Source of the DNA: Antilocapra americana
Taxonomy: Eukaryota > Chordata > Mammalia > Artiodactyla > Antilocapridae
NCBI GenBank assembly: GCA_007570785.1
Contig: ML662449.1
Span: forward strand, 16,614,659-16,678,658
Reading direction: 5' to 3'
DNA length: 64,000 nt
Shown here: positions 22,344 to 33,734 of the stretch, piece after piece
Layout: each line of letters starts with the position of its first letter
Position numbering within the stretch: the stretch's first letter is position 1
Notes under the pieces: model-generated
What the model saw: the letters and a program-made list of their open reading frames with translations, nothing else
What the model was told of the DNA's origin: nothing
The model's database searches: none
Position numbers and translations under genes: made by a program

Positions 22344-23337
22344 GTAATGTCTTAGAAGGTGCCTTGAAATAATGAATATACAATTTATTAAAGATATAAG
22401 ATTTATCTCCTTTATCAATGTTATCTCTGTGTTTAACTGTAAATATCATAAAGTTTGATTCCTGAAACCAGCCCCATGGGAATGGCATTTGTTTCTGCAT
22501 GACTATTTTCAAGATTACAAACATATCAACTTGTTCAAAACTCTGATGAACAAGAAATCAGGCAAAAATGCAAATTGTTATTAGAATATTCATTTTAAAT
22601 ATGCTTATTAATAATTTTAACACTGCATGCAATTCAGTATTCAAATACCATACTGTAATTAAATTAACACTGTTTACGTTTTCAGTATTTTAAGTCTGAA
22701 ATTGCAAGCAGTAATCATAAAATAAGTAATAAATAATGATAATAACTAATTACCCACCAAAATGGAATGAAACTATAGTAATAATCACAGCTTTTATTGG
22801 CAGCAGATCCTTTATAACACTCCAAATGACTGCATAATTCTACAAAGATCATTTTTATTACCAAGAAAACTTTCGGTTATATCTATTAAATAAATCAAGC
22901 ACTTAAGTTTTTCCCCTACTTATGTAAGAGCACTATCTTTATTTCATTTTTGTTTTGTAAACTATCCATGAAGCAATGCCAATTCACACATTTTATGGCC
23001 TGTGTCATAGATTACACAGGATAATGTAATTGACAACCCCCTTCAAATTGTAGAATTTGAAATCTGCCAAAATAAATGCATGACGATATAAATTTAACTG
23101 ATCAAATTATAATAGAGTAATCATCAAATAAAGCAATTTTTCCTGTTTATTTCTTCTCATTTACCACCTGTGTTGCATTTTAAATTCTGTAAAACCAAAC
23201 AGAAAAATTACAGAAACTTCCTAGAAGCTAGGAAAGTGTGAAATAAAGCTGGTTGGATATATGATTTAGACAATACTTGATAAATGAAGGCTTCTACATG
23301 ATGTCTTCTGTGAAGAAAAGTGATGGTGGATGCTACA
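22344..23337. other. Unassigned AT-rich DNA
   Basis: About 1 kb with no recognised repeat, gene or long open frame. Confidence 0.4.
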
Positions 23338-23550
23338 ATTTAAAATAAATGAAAAATAGAGGGTGAGTTGTATGGAGAGAGTAACATGTAAACTTACATT
23401 ACCATATTTAGGGTAGATGGCTGACAGGAATTTACTGTGTGGTTAAGAAACGCAAACAGGGGCTCTGTATCAACACGGAGGGGTGGGATGGGGAGGGAGA
23501 TGGGATGGAAGTTCAGGAGAGAGGGGTTTTATGTATGCCTATGGCTGATT
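23338..23550 (+). mobile_element. Ruminant L1 3' end, part 1
   Basis: Sense L1 3' untranslated region: GAGAGAGTAACATGTAAACT, CAGGGGCTCTGTATCAACAC, and a G-rich block at about 23478-23525. It is interrupted at CCTATGGCTGATT by the BovB derivative that follows and resumes at 23868. Confidence 0.85.
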
Positions 23551-23867
23551 TCCTGAACCACAGCCTTGTCTAACTCAATGAAACTAGGCCATACCATGTG
23601 GGGCCACCCAAGATGGGTGGGTCATGGTGGAGAAGTCTGACAGAATGCAGTCCACTGGAGAAGGGAATGGCAAGCCACTTCAGTATTCTTGCCTTGAGAA
23701 CCCCATGAACAGTATGAAAAGGCAAAAAGATAGGACACTGCATCACCGACTCAATGCACATGAGTTTGGGTGGGCTCCAGGATTTGGTGTTAGACAGGGA
23801 GGCCTGGCGTGCTGCCGCTCATGGGGTTGCAAAGAGTAGGACAGGACTGAGAGACTGAACTGAACTG
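23551..23867 (+). mobile_element. Small BovB derivative: 5' end joined to 3' end
   Basis: A 317-base insertion is flanked by a perfect direct repeat, ATGGCTGATT (23541-23550 and 23868-23877). Its left 190 bases match the 5' region of BovB (CCTGAACCACAGCCTTGTC, GTGGGGCCACCCAAGATGG, GCCTTGAGAACCCCATGAAC). Near 23742 it switches to the last 125 bases of BovB (CATCACCGACTCAATG through GGGTTGCAAAGAGTAGG to CTGAACTGAACTG). All coding sequence for the endonuclease and reverse transcriptase between them is missing, so it must have been moved by BovB or L1 machinery in trans. It has the architecture of a non-autonomous SINE-like element. Confidence 0.85.
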
Positions 23868-23965
23868 ATGGCTGATTCAGGCTGAGATTTGACAGTAAAA
23901 AACAAAAAAACTGTAAAGCTATTATTCTTCAGTAAAAAAAACATAAATAAATAAAATAAAATACA
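23868..23965 (+). mobile_element. Ruminant L1 3' end, part 2 with A-rich tail
   Basis: Resumes the L1 tail after the BovB derivative: TTCAGGCTGAGATTTGACAG, CTGTAAAGCTATTATTC, then an A-rich tail with AAATA units. Confidence 0.82.
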
Positions 23966-24430
23966 AAAAAAAAGGATGAAAATAAAAACATGATTCCTAT
24001 TGGATTGCATATTTAAACCCAAAGACAAGGAATCATGCTTCTAGGAAAAAGTAGAGAATACCTTCATTATCCCAGAATTAGCCAGGATATATTAAACAGA
24101 ATATAAAATTTATTGACCATAAAGGAAAAATAATGGCTAATGAAGTAAAATAAAAAATAAAATTATTAAGTAAAATTAATAATTTTGTTTTTCAAAGCAC
24201 AACTTAAGAAAATGAAGTCAAGGAACATAATGGGAGAGTGGTAATACTCATAAAATACATAAACAGTAAAGAATCTGCCCCCTATAAGAGAGAGTATGTG
24301 TGTACCTATATTAAATGTGTTTATTTCAATTTAAAAAAAAACACAGAATGCTAAGAAAATTATGCAAATATTTTACAAAAGAGTATTCCCAATATTCATT
24401 AATTAATTGAAAAATTCATCAATATTAACA
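23966..24430. other. Unassigned AT-rich DNA
   Basis: No feature recognised. Confidence 0.4.
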
Positions 24431-24434
24431 GAAG

Positions 24435-24736
24435 TCAGATAAATGCAATGTACACTGTAATGAGCTATCACATACATCTAGGGAGTGATTAAGAATGACA
24501 TATTGACAGTTTTAGAGTTACCAAAAAGGAGAGAAATAGGTGCTCACAACTGCACATGAGAATGTAAATGGAAGACTATTTGGAAAAATGTTCTACATCA
24601 TCAATAATTATTGAAAGATGCATATCTTATGATTTTTACCCCTCTCCAAAGTATAAAGTAAAAATAATTGTGTTCGTATGTGTGCCAAGAAATAGAAAGA
24701 AGCTGTTCATAATGGTATTATTAGTAAATACTTCTT
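24435..24736 (+). mobile_element. Old L1M 3' fragment, part 1
   Basis: Sense old L1 close to the end of ORF2: TGTAATGAGCTATCACATAC, CACATGAGAATGTAAATGGA, GAAGCTGTTCATAATGG. It is interrupted by the BovB copy that follows and continues at about 25490. Confidence 0.6.
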
Positions 24737-24737
24737 T

Positions 24738-25247
24738 GTTGTTGTTTCTGTTCAGTCACTCAATCGTTTCCAGCTCTTTGTGACCCCAAGGACTGGGGCT
24801 TACCAGGCTTCACTGTCCTTCACTCTTTCCTGGAGTTTGCCCAAACTCTTGTTCATTGAGTTGATGATGACATCCAACCATCTCATCCTCTATCACCCCC
24901 TTCTCCTCCTGCCCTCAATCTTTCCCAGCATCAGGGTCTTTTCCAATGAGTCAGCTATTTACATCAGATGGCCAAAGTTTTGGAACTTTGCTTCAGTATC
25001 AGTCCTTCCAATGAATATTCAGAGTTGATTGCCATTAAGATTGACTGGTTTGATCTCCTTGCTGTCCAAGGGACAACACAATTTGAAAGCATCGATTCTT
25101 TGGTGCTGAGCCTTCATTATGATCAAATTCTACAACCATATGTGACTACTGAAAAAAATCATAGCTTTGACTATACGGATCTTTGTTGGCAAAATGATAT
25201 CTCTACTTTTTAATATGCTGTCTAGGCTCATCATAATTTTTCTTCCA
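24738..25247 (-). mobile_element. BovB 3' fragment, antisense
   Basis: The 3' terminus is at the left (GTTCAGTCACTCAATCG) and homology runs about 510 bases to TTTTTCTTCCAA. Inserted into the old L1. Plus-strand frames 24780-25213 are antisense of BovB and are not genes. Confidence 0.88.
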
Positions 25248-25499
25248 AATGGCTGTATGCTGTGCTGTGCTCACTTCAGCCATATATGACTCTTTCTGAC
25301 CCTATGGACTGTAGCCCACCAGTCTCCTCTGTCTATGGGGATTCTCCAGGCAAGAATACTGGAGTGGGTTGCCATACCCTCCTCCAGGGGATCTTCCTGA
25401 CCCAGGGATCAAGCCTGCAGATCTTATGACTCCTGAATTGGCAAACAGGTTCTTTGCCACTAGTGCCACCTAGGAAACCCAATGTTACTTCCAAATGGC
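25242..25499 (-). repeat. Bov-A2-like SINE with 12-base target duplication
   Basis: Antisense SINE at about 25254-25487 with its CAGCACAG-type tail at the left and its head at the right (reverse of GGTTTCCTAGGTGGCACTAG). The repeat CTTCCAAATGGC flanks it at 25242-25253 and 25488-25499. It entered exactly at the BovB/L1 junction. Confidence 0.88.
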
Positions 25500-25695
25500 A
25501 GTAATAGACAAATATATGAAATAAAATAAAAACTCAAAATCAATCTCCTGTGAAATTGATAAAATGTTGGATATATTCATAATATAAGAAAAGGTACCAC
25601 AATGAAATGAATCAATTGAGGTTACACATAACACAGAGATGTATCTCACAATCATGTAATTTGAGTGTGAATGCCTTGACCTTATGCACACTATT
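25488..25695 (+). mobile_element. Old L1M 3' fragment, part 2
   Basis: The interrupted old L1 resumes: CCAAATGGCAGTAATAGAC, CAATGAAATGAATCAATTG, GATGTATCTCACAATCATG. These match the 3' untranslated region of L1M elements. Confidence 0.55.
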
Positions 25696-25696
25696 T

Positions 25697-26170
25697 TATT
25701 GGGTTGTTTGTATTGAGCTGAAAGAGCTACTTTTATATTTTGGAAATTAATCCTTTGTCAGGTATTTCATTTGCTATTTTTTCTCCCCTTTAGAGGGCTG
25801 TTTTTTCACCTTGTTTATAGGTTCCTTCACTGTGAAAAAGCTTTTAATTTTAATTAGGTTCCATTTGTTTGTTTTTATTTTTATTTCCATTACTCTGGGA
25901 GGGGGGTCATAGAGAATCTTGCTGTGATTTATATCAGAGTGTTCTGCCTATGTTTTCCTCTAAGAGTTTTATAGTTTCTGGTCTTACATTTAGGTCTTTA
26001 ATCGCTTTTGAGTTTATTCTTATGTATGGTATTGTGAAGTGCTCTAATTTCATTCTTTTGCATTTAGCTATCCAGTTTTCCCAGCACCAATTACTGTAGA
26101 GACTCTCTTTCCTCCATTGTATATTCCTACCTCCTTTGTTGAAGATAAGGTGCCCACGGGTGTGTGGACA
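25697..26170 (-). mobile_element. L1 insertion, inverted 5' segment
   Basis: Minus-strand ORF2 sequence of a ruminant L1. Read on the minus strand it goes from [20 protein letters not shown] through [20 protein letters not shown] to TISKIY-like sequence that ends at CAAACAACCCAATAAAA. The next bases of the same L1 appear at 26171 in the opposite orientation, so this is the inverted 5' part of one insertion (twin priming). Confidence 0.85.
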
Positions 26171-26765
26171 ACAACTTATCCAAAGGCATGAAAATGGCTG
26201 ATAACCATATGAAAAGATGCTGAACATTACTCATAATTAGAGAAATGCAAGTCAAAGATACAATGAATTATCACCTTACAGCGGTCAGAATGGCCATCAT
26301 CAAAAAAAATCTACAAACAATAAATGCTGGAGAGGGTGTGGAGAAAAGGGAATCTCTTGCTCTGTTGGTGGGAATGAAAACTGATACAGCCGCTATGGAG
26401 AACAATATAGGGATTCCTTAAAAAACTAGTAATAAAACTACTATATGAACTCAACCCAAAAGTCTCACTACTCGGCATATACCCTGAAGAGACCCTAAAT
26501 TGAAGAAGATACGTGTACCTCAATGTTTAATGCAGCAGTATTTACAATAGTTAGGACATGGAAGCAACATAGATGTTCACTGATAGATGAATGGATAAAA
26601 AAGTGTGGTACATATATACAATGGAGTATTACTCAGCAATAAAAAGGAGCTCGTTAAACTCAGTTCTAATGAGGTGGATGAGACATATCTATTATTCAGA
26701 GTGAAGTGAGTCAGAAAGAGAAAGAGATATACTGTATATTAGTATATATATATATATATTAGTAA
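26171..26765 (+). mobile_element. L1 insertion, 3' segment in sense orientation
   Basis: Starts at TTATCCAAAGGCATGAAAAT, which is the L1 position directly after the end of the inverted segment, and runs through the end of ORF2 (GGAATGAAAACTGATACAGC, CCTGAAGAGACCC) into the 3' untranslated region (GAGTATTACTCAGCAATAAA). It stops in a (TA)n run at about 26740-26762, short of the usual L1 3' end. Confidence 0.85.
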
Positions 26766-27310
26766 TGGAAATATTTATTTGATCAATAAAAGTATAATGA
26801 AGGTACTTTTGTTAGCGATGTATTTAATTTATTTTAATGTATACAGTATTTAAATTACATCTAATATAAATTAAGTGAACTTTGGTACTTCATCTTTTCT
26901 GAATCTGTACTTTCTCAACATTTTTGACTCTTGTGGTTTCTTCACTCTTTTTTCACAGTTTGGTTACATATTTAAAGAGAATTAAAAACACACATCCAAG
27001 TCTCTTCACAATAGTTGCTCTTCCATGTTTCTAGATATAGGATAAGTGAATACTATTTTTACTAAGCATTTGAGTTAATGGGTTTTAAAAATGAATATTA
27101 ATAGAATTCCCCTATACAATAATTTATGTTTAAAAATATAATTTACTTGTAATAGAGCTTCAGAGAAAAATAACTATTATGATACACTTAAAGGTCTTCC
27201 TAATTAGGTAGATTAAATAAAAATATTTCTCTTTTCTCTAGGTAGGGATTCTTTGTATTTCATCTGCAAAGCCACTAGTTAGTCAAATATCACTTAGCAC
27301 TGGCATACAT
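26766..27310. other. Unassigned AT-rich DNA
   Basis: No feature recognised. Confidence 0.4.
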
Positions 27311-27535
27311 AATGGGCTTCGGTGGTGGCACTAGTGGTAAAGAATCTGCCTTCCAATGCAGGAGATGCAAGAGATACAAGTTCAGTCCCTGGGGTCTGGA
27401 AGAGCCCCTGGAGTAGGGACTGGCAGTCCACTCCAGTATTCCTTCCTGGAAAACTCCATGGACAGAAGAGCCTGGCAGTCTACAGTCCACAGGGCTGCAA
27501 AGAGTTGGATACAAATGAGCACTTCTTCCTTCATT
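27311..27535 (+). repeat. Bov-A2-like SINE
   Basis: Full-length SINE with head GGGCTTCGGTGGTGGCACTA, the extra AAGAGATA spacer typical of the A2 type, and tail GCAAAGAGTTGGATACAAAT. Confidence 0.9.
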
Positions 27536-27790
27536 CCAATACAATGGTAAATCCTTTATGGTAGGTCTTTTCAGCTTACAAGATCCTATATCCCACTAAA
27601 TCATATAACAAGGTATTTGATTATTTTTACATCACTCATTTTTAAACTGTAATTCCTGGGGCAACATTGAATTGAAAGACTAATGATAAAGGAGTGTCTC
27701 CATCTGCAATTAACACACTTTGATTTTACTCTTTCTTCTATCATATATTAGGGGTACTAAATTGTTTTCATGATTGGGAATCATCCATTT
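27536..27790. other. Unassigned intergenic DNA
   Basis: No feature recognised. Confidence 0.4.
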
Positions 27791-27996
27791 CAGTGGTTTC
27801 CAGTCATAGACAATTTTGCTCCCATGGAAACATCTAGAGACAATTTTTATTAGCACAACTGGAAGGTGGAGGGGCCTCCTGGCAGTAGGAAGAGGCCAGG
27901 GATGCTGCTAAACACCCCACACTTCACAGGATAGTTCCTTTTCCAGTAAAGAATTATTGGAAGCAAATGTCAATGTGTCAAGATTGAGAAACCCTA
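27791..27996 (+). mobile_element. MER20 (hAT-Charlie) DNA transposon
   Basis: Almost complete non-autonomous element: CAGTGGTTTCCAGTCAT start, ACAATTTTGCTCCCATGG, GGCCAGGGATGCTGCTAAAC, and end GATTGAGAAACCCT. The length of about 206 bases fits the family. MER20 copies are known to carry regulatory activity in some mammals; nothing here shows that this copy does. Confidence 0.85.
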
Positions 27997-28232
27997 TTCT
28001 ATATCCTGGGCTTCCCTGGTAGCTCAACTGGTAGAGGATCTTCCTACAATGCAGGAGACCCTGGTTTGTTTCCTAGGTTGGGAAAATATTCTGAAGGAGG
28101 GCATGGCAACCCACTCCAGAATTCTTGCCTGGAGAATCCCCACGGACAAAGAAGGCTGGTGAGCTATAGTCGATGGGTAGCAAAGAGGCAGACACAGCAG
28201 AGCGACTAAGTGCTGCACACATTCTATATCCT
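27996..28232 (+). repeat. Bov-tA SINE with 12-base target duplication
   Basis: SINE at 28008-28220 (GGGCTTCCCTGGTAGCTCAA head). The repeat ATTCTATATCCT flanks it exactly at 27996-28007 and 28221-28232. It inserted at the very edge of the MER20 element. The B-box is damaged (GGTTTGTTTCC). Confidence 0.93.
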
Positions 28233-29400
28233 AACTTCATGTTACTTAATTTAGCATCAAATTATCAAAAATATGCTATATACTTCATTTCCACAAATTT
28301 ATCTCTTTAGGAAATAGTTAACCTGGAGTTTACTTATCTCCTTTTTGGATGTGCCTTTGCTCTTTTCCCTGCAGTATGAATACACATTTAGTCTAATATC
28401 TGAGCATTCCCAGACTATCTAGCTCTATGCAAGATGATTTAGAAAACTAAAAGTTTGGAGAATTAACAATGGAATTTGTGGAGTGGTAAAATCTACATTT
28501 TACAATAAGAATATACATATTTCCACCTTCTATTACCTTATCAAACCTTCTGTCAGCATCCATTGCCTTTTCCCTGGTCATGACTGCATCTTGTTTCAAG
28601 GACCTTGTCACTAAATTCCTTTATCTTTAATTAGGCCCTCTATTATCATATGCTTTTAAATATTGAGTTTCTGTGCATTAATTTCTCTGATTTTTAATAA
28701 TACTCATTCTCTTCCATGTCACTGTCATTAATATAAATTATCACTATGGTTCTTTGTTTATAATGTCTCAGAGCTGCTCAAGATTGTAAACATTGTGAAC
28801 TTTCTATGAAATAGTGATTCTCTCCCCCTAGATGTCTTCACAATTCATGATTCCATCATTCATGTCTATCTTATATACCCTCTTATCCAGTCTTAAATTT
28901 ATGATAGCATTTATTCTGACTTGACATCATAATCTCTCAAAATTAAAATATCCAGTAAGTGAGAGTGGAGTCTTGACTCTTTTATTGTGAATTTGAGACA
29001 GATATTTATTAGAAACAAAATATATGAGATAGTCATACTTAATATTTCCATTCTCTGTATTCAAAAACCCCACATTGAGTTCACAATATTCCCTGTAATA
29101 GCATCTCCAAGAACTTAATGTTTCTGTATAGCTGTACCATATAGGACTCTCTTAACATAGTTGTTGTTTCCTGTCATCTAGTGTTATATAGTAAATATAA
29201 AAGCAAATGAATTCTAAATAGATGTCAAATGAATAAAATTAATGAATTCACTGTATGATTTTCCCTCTGTGAATATATTTTCTATTAACATTTTATAATT
29301 ATTTCATTAAAATTTTAAATATTTCAATGTATTTATTTAAAATTTATCCTGAGAAGTGGCCTATAGACATTATTAGATTGCTATAGGATTTATTTTATAT
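28233..29400. other. Unassigned intergenic DNA
   Basis: AT-rich with no recognised repeat and no frame worth noting. Some old L1 may be present. Confidence 0.4.
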
Positions 29401-30330
29401 TTATTTTCTAATTCCCCTAGGAATCAATCACCTTTTGGCAGAGCTATATCCTTTAGAATTATAGTTAGTGAGGCCTTATTGTAATTAATTTTCATATACA
29501 TGTGTGCTTAGAAACTTGTTTATATTGTATCTTTGTCTTTGAAATACATTTTTTACTAATATTAGGATTCTAAGTTGGTAATTTCATCACAGTGGAAAAA
29601 TAATTTTACAGTATTCAGGTGTCTACTAGACTAAGGAATCCTTGCTCTTACTGATATTCTTTTTAAGATACTCTGTTTTATTTCTTGGGCTAGTGCTCAC
29701 CTTCATTATCTTTGTTTCTTTTATTTCTTTTACCAGCATTCATGTCAGTATGAAAATATTTTTCTTTCATCTGCTTCATATACATTGTGAACTTGCATCT
29801 GGGTCTTGTATATTTTATCAGTTCATTATTTCTTTGACTTTTGCCTCTGTTTTAATTTTTCTTTCCTTTCTTACATTCCACAAAAATGTATCTTGGTCCT
29901 TGTCATGCATTCCTCCGAATTTCTAAACTTCTTTCTTATGTTAAATATTTTTGTCTCTGAGTTGTTTTCTAATTAATTTCTCACTTTTGTTGCATCATAT
30001 TTTTGGTCAAACTGGCCAAAAATATGGGGTTACTATTTCATGAACTCCATGCTTCTTAAATATGTGACAATCTGATTTATAATTTCCTTTCTTTTACAGA
30101 TATTTTAAATGTGTTTTATTTCTTGAAAATATCAAACTTTATTATTTTATGATCTATGTCTGGTATTTTCTTTATCTGAAGTCTTTGCATGTCTGCTATT
30201 TTTGCACCTATCTGTAATAGAATCATGCTTATATAATTTGTTTTTGGCTCCTCAAGACTTCGAATGAAGATTGTTTTCAAGAGTGGATTGTCTTTAACTC
30301 CTGCAAGGTATTAGGTCTTTAGAAGTCAGA
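29400..30330 (-). mobile_element. Possible very old L1, antisense
   Basis: T-rich plus strand with block order like antisense L1M (AAGTTGGTAATTTCATCACA, TTTTTGCACCTATCTGT). No single block is decisive. The plus-strand frame at 29642-29926 (94 codons) is T-rich and hydrophobic only because of base composition. Confidence 0.3.
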
Positions 30331-30960
30331 GATAATCTTATATGACAATTCATTATGGCACTGAAAAATATAGCTACCGAAAAAAAAAAAAATCATGAGA
30401 AAGCTTAACTATAGCCACCTTTCTCAGGGATTTTGTTGTTTTTGTTGTTCTTTTTTATTTAGTTCACTCTTGCTATCTCCTGAAAGGGAAGATTTTCATG
30501 GGAAGGATCAGGCTTCTATCCTTTAATTTTCATTCTAGTTTTGTGACTCTGTATTCACAGCTTATTAAAGGTATATTTCCTGTAATTGGTAAAACCTGAA
30601 CCTAATTTTTCATCTCTTTTCTCCTCAAGGTCACTGGCCGAAAGGCTCAGTTTGCTTTGGCCTTAAAATATACTCAAAGCAGGAGTTATTTAGGAAGGAT
30701 TTTGCTTGTATTTCTAGATTCTCATATCCTCCTAAACTAAGTTAGCAATTATTTGCTCTTTCCTCAACTTTATAACATTTTTAATAAATTAGAAAAATAA
30801 TAATTGAAAGATTAAAAAACTAAAAAGTTTTTAACTGGAAATTTTCTCCAAGAAAGAAAAATTAAAACAGAAACAAAAAGCAACAACAACAATAAAACAC
30901 TATTCCTCCAAGCAGAGATTTTATAAAGGCTTTATTTTTCTTACATACACTACCACTGTG
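30331..30960. other. Unassigned intergenic DNA
   Basis: Contains an A13 run at about 30379-30391, which might mark the tail of an unrecognised insertion. Nothing else seen. Confidence 0.35.
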
Positions 30961-31200
30961 GATAAATTAAGCAGTCTTCCAGGTAGCACAGTGGTAAAGA
31001 ATATGCCGGCCAGTACAGGAGATATAAGAGATGCAGGATTGATTCCTGGGTCAGGAAGATCTCCTGGGGTAAGAAATGGCAAGTCACTTCAATGTATTCT
31101 TGCCAGGAAAATTCCATGGATAGAGTGGCCTGGTGGGCTGCAGTCCATGGGGTCACAAAGAGTCAGACATGACTGACCATGCATGCATGCAAAGATAAAT
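30961..31200 (+). repeat. Bov-A2-like SINE with short target duplication
   Basis: SINE at about 30968-31193 with the A2-type spacer (GATATAAGAGATGCAGG) and tail CAGACATGACTGACCATGCA. GATAAAT flanks it at 30961-30967 and 31194-31200. Confidence 0.88.
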
Positions 31201-33000
31201 ATTTTCAAATTTTCTTATGGTAGAAAACTAATCATAGTCCTTATCAGTATAATTTAACTCTAAGAACATGACCTCAAATTTGTCTAAAAAACATGGATAG
31301 CTTATGTTTTATTAGCAACCCCATTTAAATAGAACCTCAGAAAATTCGGAGGAAAGAGTTTATGCTTAATCACAAGATAACTGATCTCAGTAATACTCTC
31401 ATTATACATTAGAATTACTTGTTTAATTATCGAAAATAAGTATTCAAGGGACTTTGTTATTCAGTTTACTTGTAATATAAAATAATAATAAACACCAAAG
31501 ATATATTATTGTTTCTTCAACAATGAAGACTTACATATTCGGTAATATACAAAAGTTAGTAAAACATAACTGACTAGTTTTAGAATTCTAAGAAATTAAA
31601 ATAAAATAATTCAAAATGACTGATTCTACTCTCATAACTATATATGCATGTGTACACACACATACACCTTTTCATTTGAGAAAAGCTGAGCATTCACAGG
31701 TCTCCAACCATTATTTTAAGTCCTCAAATAAAAGTCAAGATATAGGTATAATGATCTTATGTTTAAAAAAGCTATGAACAAAGAAATTAAAATAAGCAAA
31801 ACAAACTATAATAATAATAATAACAGCAAAAAATAAAAACAAAAGCTTTGTGAGAATTATAGTTAATAGTGTATTATTTCTAAAGACAGTTGAAAAGTTG
31901 GTAGAAGCATGAGAAACCACATACATGTCAACCCATTATATGGGAAGTATATTTTATTGCTGAAAATATTGGGTGAAGGAGAACCACAGAGAGAAGTAAA
32001 CTACTTTCTTTACTGGAGCCCTAGTGCACTTAAAGCATTTTAGATTACATTGAAGCAAAAGTAATAGCATCCACTGAGGCAATATGCTTTTTAGTGTTTA
32101 GAGATTTTTCCCTCTAGTAAAAATGTTTTTTGTAGTCCAATGTGATTTTTTGGAGAGAATTCTCGATCTGAACATGGATCATTTGAGTGTTCCTTATTAA
32201 ATATTTAAAAATCCAATTCTGTTATTCAGTTGTGGCTATTAAAATATGAGAGAATGCATGAGTTTCTTCATTGAAAATTGAATAATGGACCATTGTTCTT
32301 TTTTCTCTTTATCTTGTTATAATATACTTCAGGCCTTACATGAATCTGGCACTTTGGGAAAAATAAAAAGTTACATTAAATGTTTGAAGGTATGTGGGAG
32401 TATGCGTTGGTATTCTAATGAAATAGAATCCGATTTACCAACCTTCAATGTTTTTCTTCACTTAGTTAAAACATAATAGATGGTTATCTTAAGTATAGCA
32501 GATAAAAAAGCATAAAGAAGAGAAGTGAAATCACTTTGATGCCTTAATGACATGATCATTATGAATTAGCAGATTATTTCCTTCTAGGATCAATATATCT
32601 ATCTATCCACCACCATCTCTGTAATAGTTAAAACTTTATGCATATATAGAAGTACAAATAATTGTTTCATATCTTATGTTTACTTGTCTTAGGATTTCTA
32701 AAATTGAAAACCTTGTTTTTCATTGTATTCATTTGACTAGTAATTATTATGCTCCTAGTATATGCTAAGAATTGTTGTAATCACTGGGAATACAGAAAAG
32801 AGTTACACAGACAAAAATCTTTGCCTTCAGTGATGGTGAAATGGGCACCAGGTATAAGAGCAATAAAGTCCTTGAAAGTGAGTGTCTATTTCTGTGCTTT
32901 GATGACTTACTTCACTCTGTCCACATCCTGAATAGAGCAAATCCTCTGTGATCCTAATTTAAGGCTAAAATTTCTTAGATATACCCACAGAAATACAATA
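31201..33000. other. Unassigned AT-rich intergenic DNA
   Basis: About 1.8 kb with no recognised transposon and no convincing gene. A short (TAA)n run lies at about 31806-31823. Confidence 0.4.
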
Positions 33001-33004
33001 CATA

Positions 33005-33424
33005 AAATGACATATTAATTAGTTGGACTTCACCAAATTAAATTGCTCTGCTGTTAAAATTAGACTATTAAAACAAGGAAAAGATAACTCACAGACTGGA
33101 TAAAAATATTTGTAAATAATGTCTCATAAACAGCATATAAAATATTCTCACAATTCATTAACAAGAAAATAATCCATTTTAAAAATAGGCAATATTTTAA
33201 ACACTTTACCAAAAAAGTTGGTGAATAAAGCCATGAAAAGATTCTCAATAACATTAGTCATTAAGGAAATATAAGTTAAGTCACAATGAAATATCACTAC
33301 ACACTTATTAGAATGATTAATTTAAAAATTAAACCACTGTATGAATTGCTGGCAAGAATATGGAAGCACCAGGACTTTCATAAACATTGGAGAAATTGTA
33401 AAATAATGCATTCACTTTGGGGGC
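33005..33424 (+). mobile_element. Old L1M ORF2 3' fragment
   Basis: Sense old L1: TTGGACTTCACCAAATTAAA, CACAGACTGGATAAAAATAT, CATGAAAAGATTCTCAATAA, CACAATGAAATATCACTACA, GAATTGCTGGCAAGAATATG. The order matches L1M ORF2 close to its end. It is decayed and was entered by the SINE that follows. Confidence 0.75.
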
Positions 33425-33662
33425 ATCCCAAGTGGCTCAGTGGTAAAGAATCTGCCTGTTAATGCAGGAGCTGCAGGAGACATGGATTTGATCCCTGGGT
33501 CAGGAAGATCCCCTGGAGGAGGAAATGGCAACCCCCCCGCCCCCGCCCCAGTATTCTTTCCTGGAGAATCCCATGGACAGAGAAGCCTGGCAGGCCATTG
33601 TCCGTGGGGTCACAAAGAGTTGGACACAAGTGAGTGAGTACACTCACACTCATTCACTTTGG
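33409..33662 (+). repeat. Bov-A2-like SINE with 12-base target duplication
   Basis: SINE at 33421-33650 (GGGGCATCCCAAGTGGCTCA head). CATTCACTTTGG flanks it at 33409-33420 and 33651-33662. In the middle (33533-33550) the consensus ACCCACTCCAG has become a C-rich run with two G's, a local C expansion that appears in no other copy here. Confidence 0.93.
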
Positions 33663-33734
33663 ATATGGCTACCTATGTGTGATGTTCTTTGTGTGTCAGT
33701 TTTTACGGTATAACAAACCATCCCAAAATAGTGA

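Noticed and set aside
27322..27564. Frames of 60-85 codons at each SINE, resembling one another
   Set aside because: The similar peptides come from the same SINE consensus, not from a gene family.
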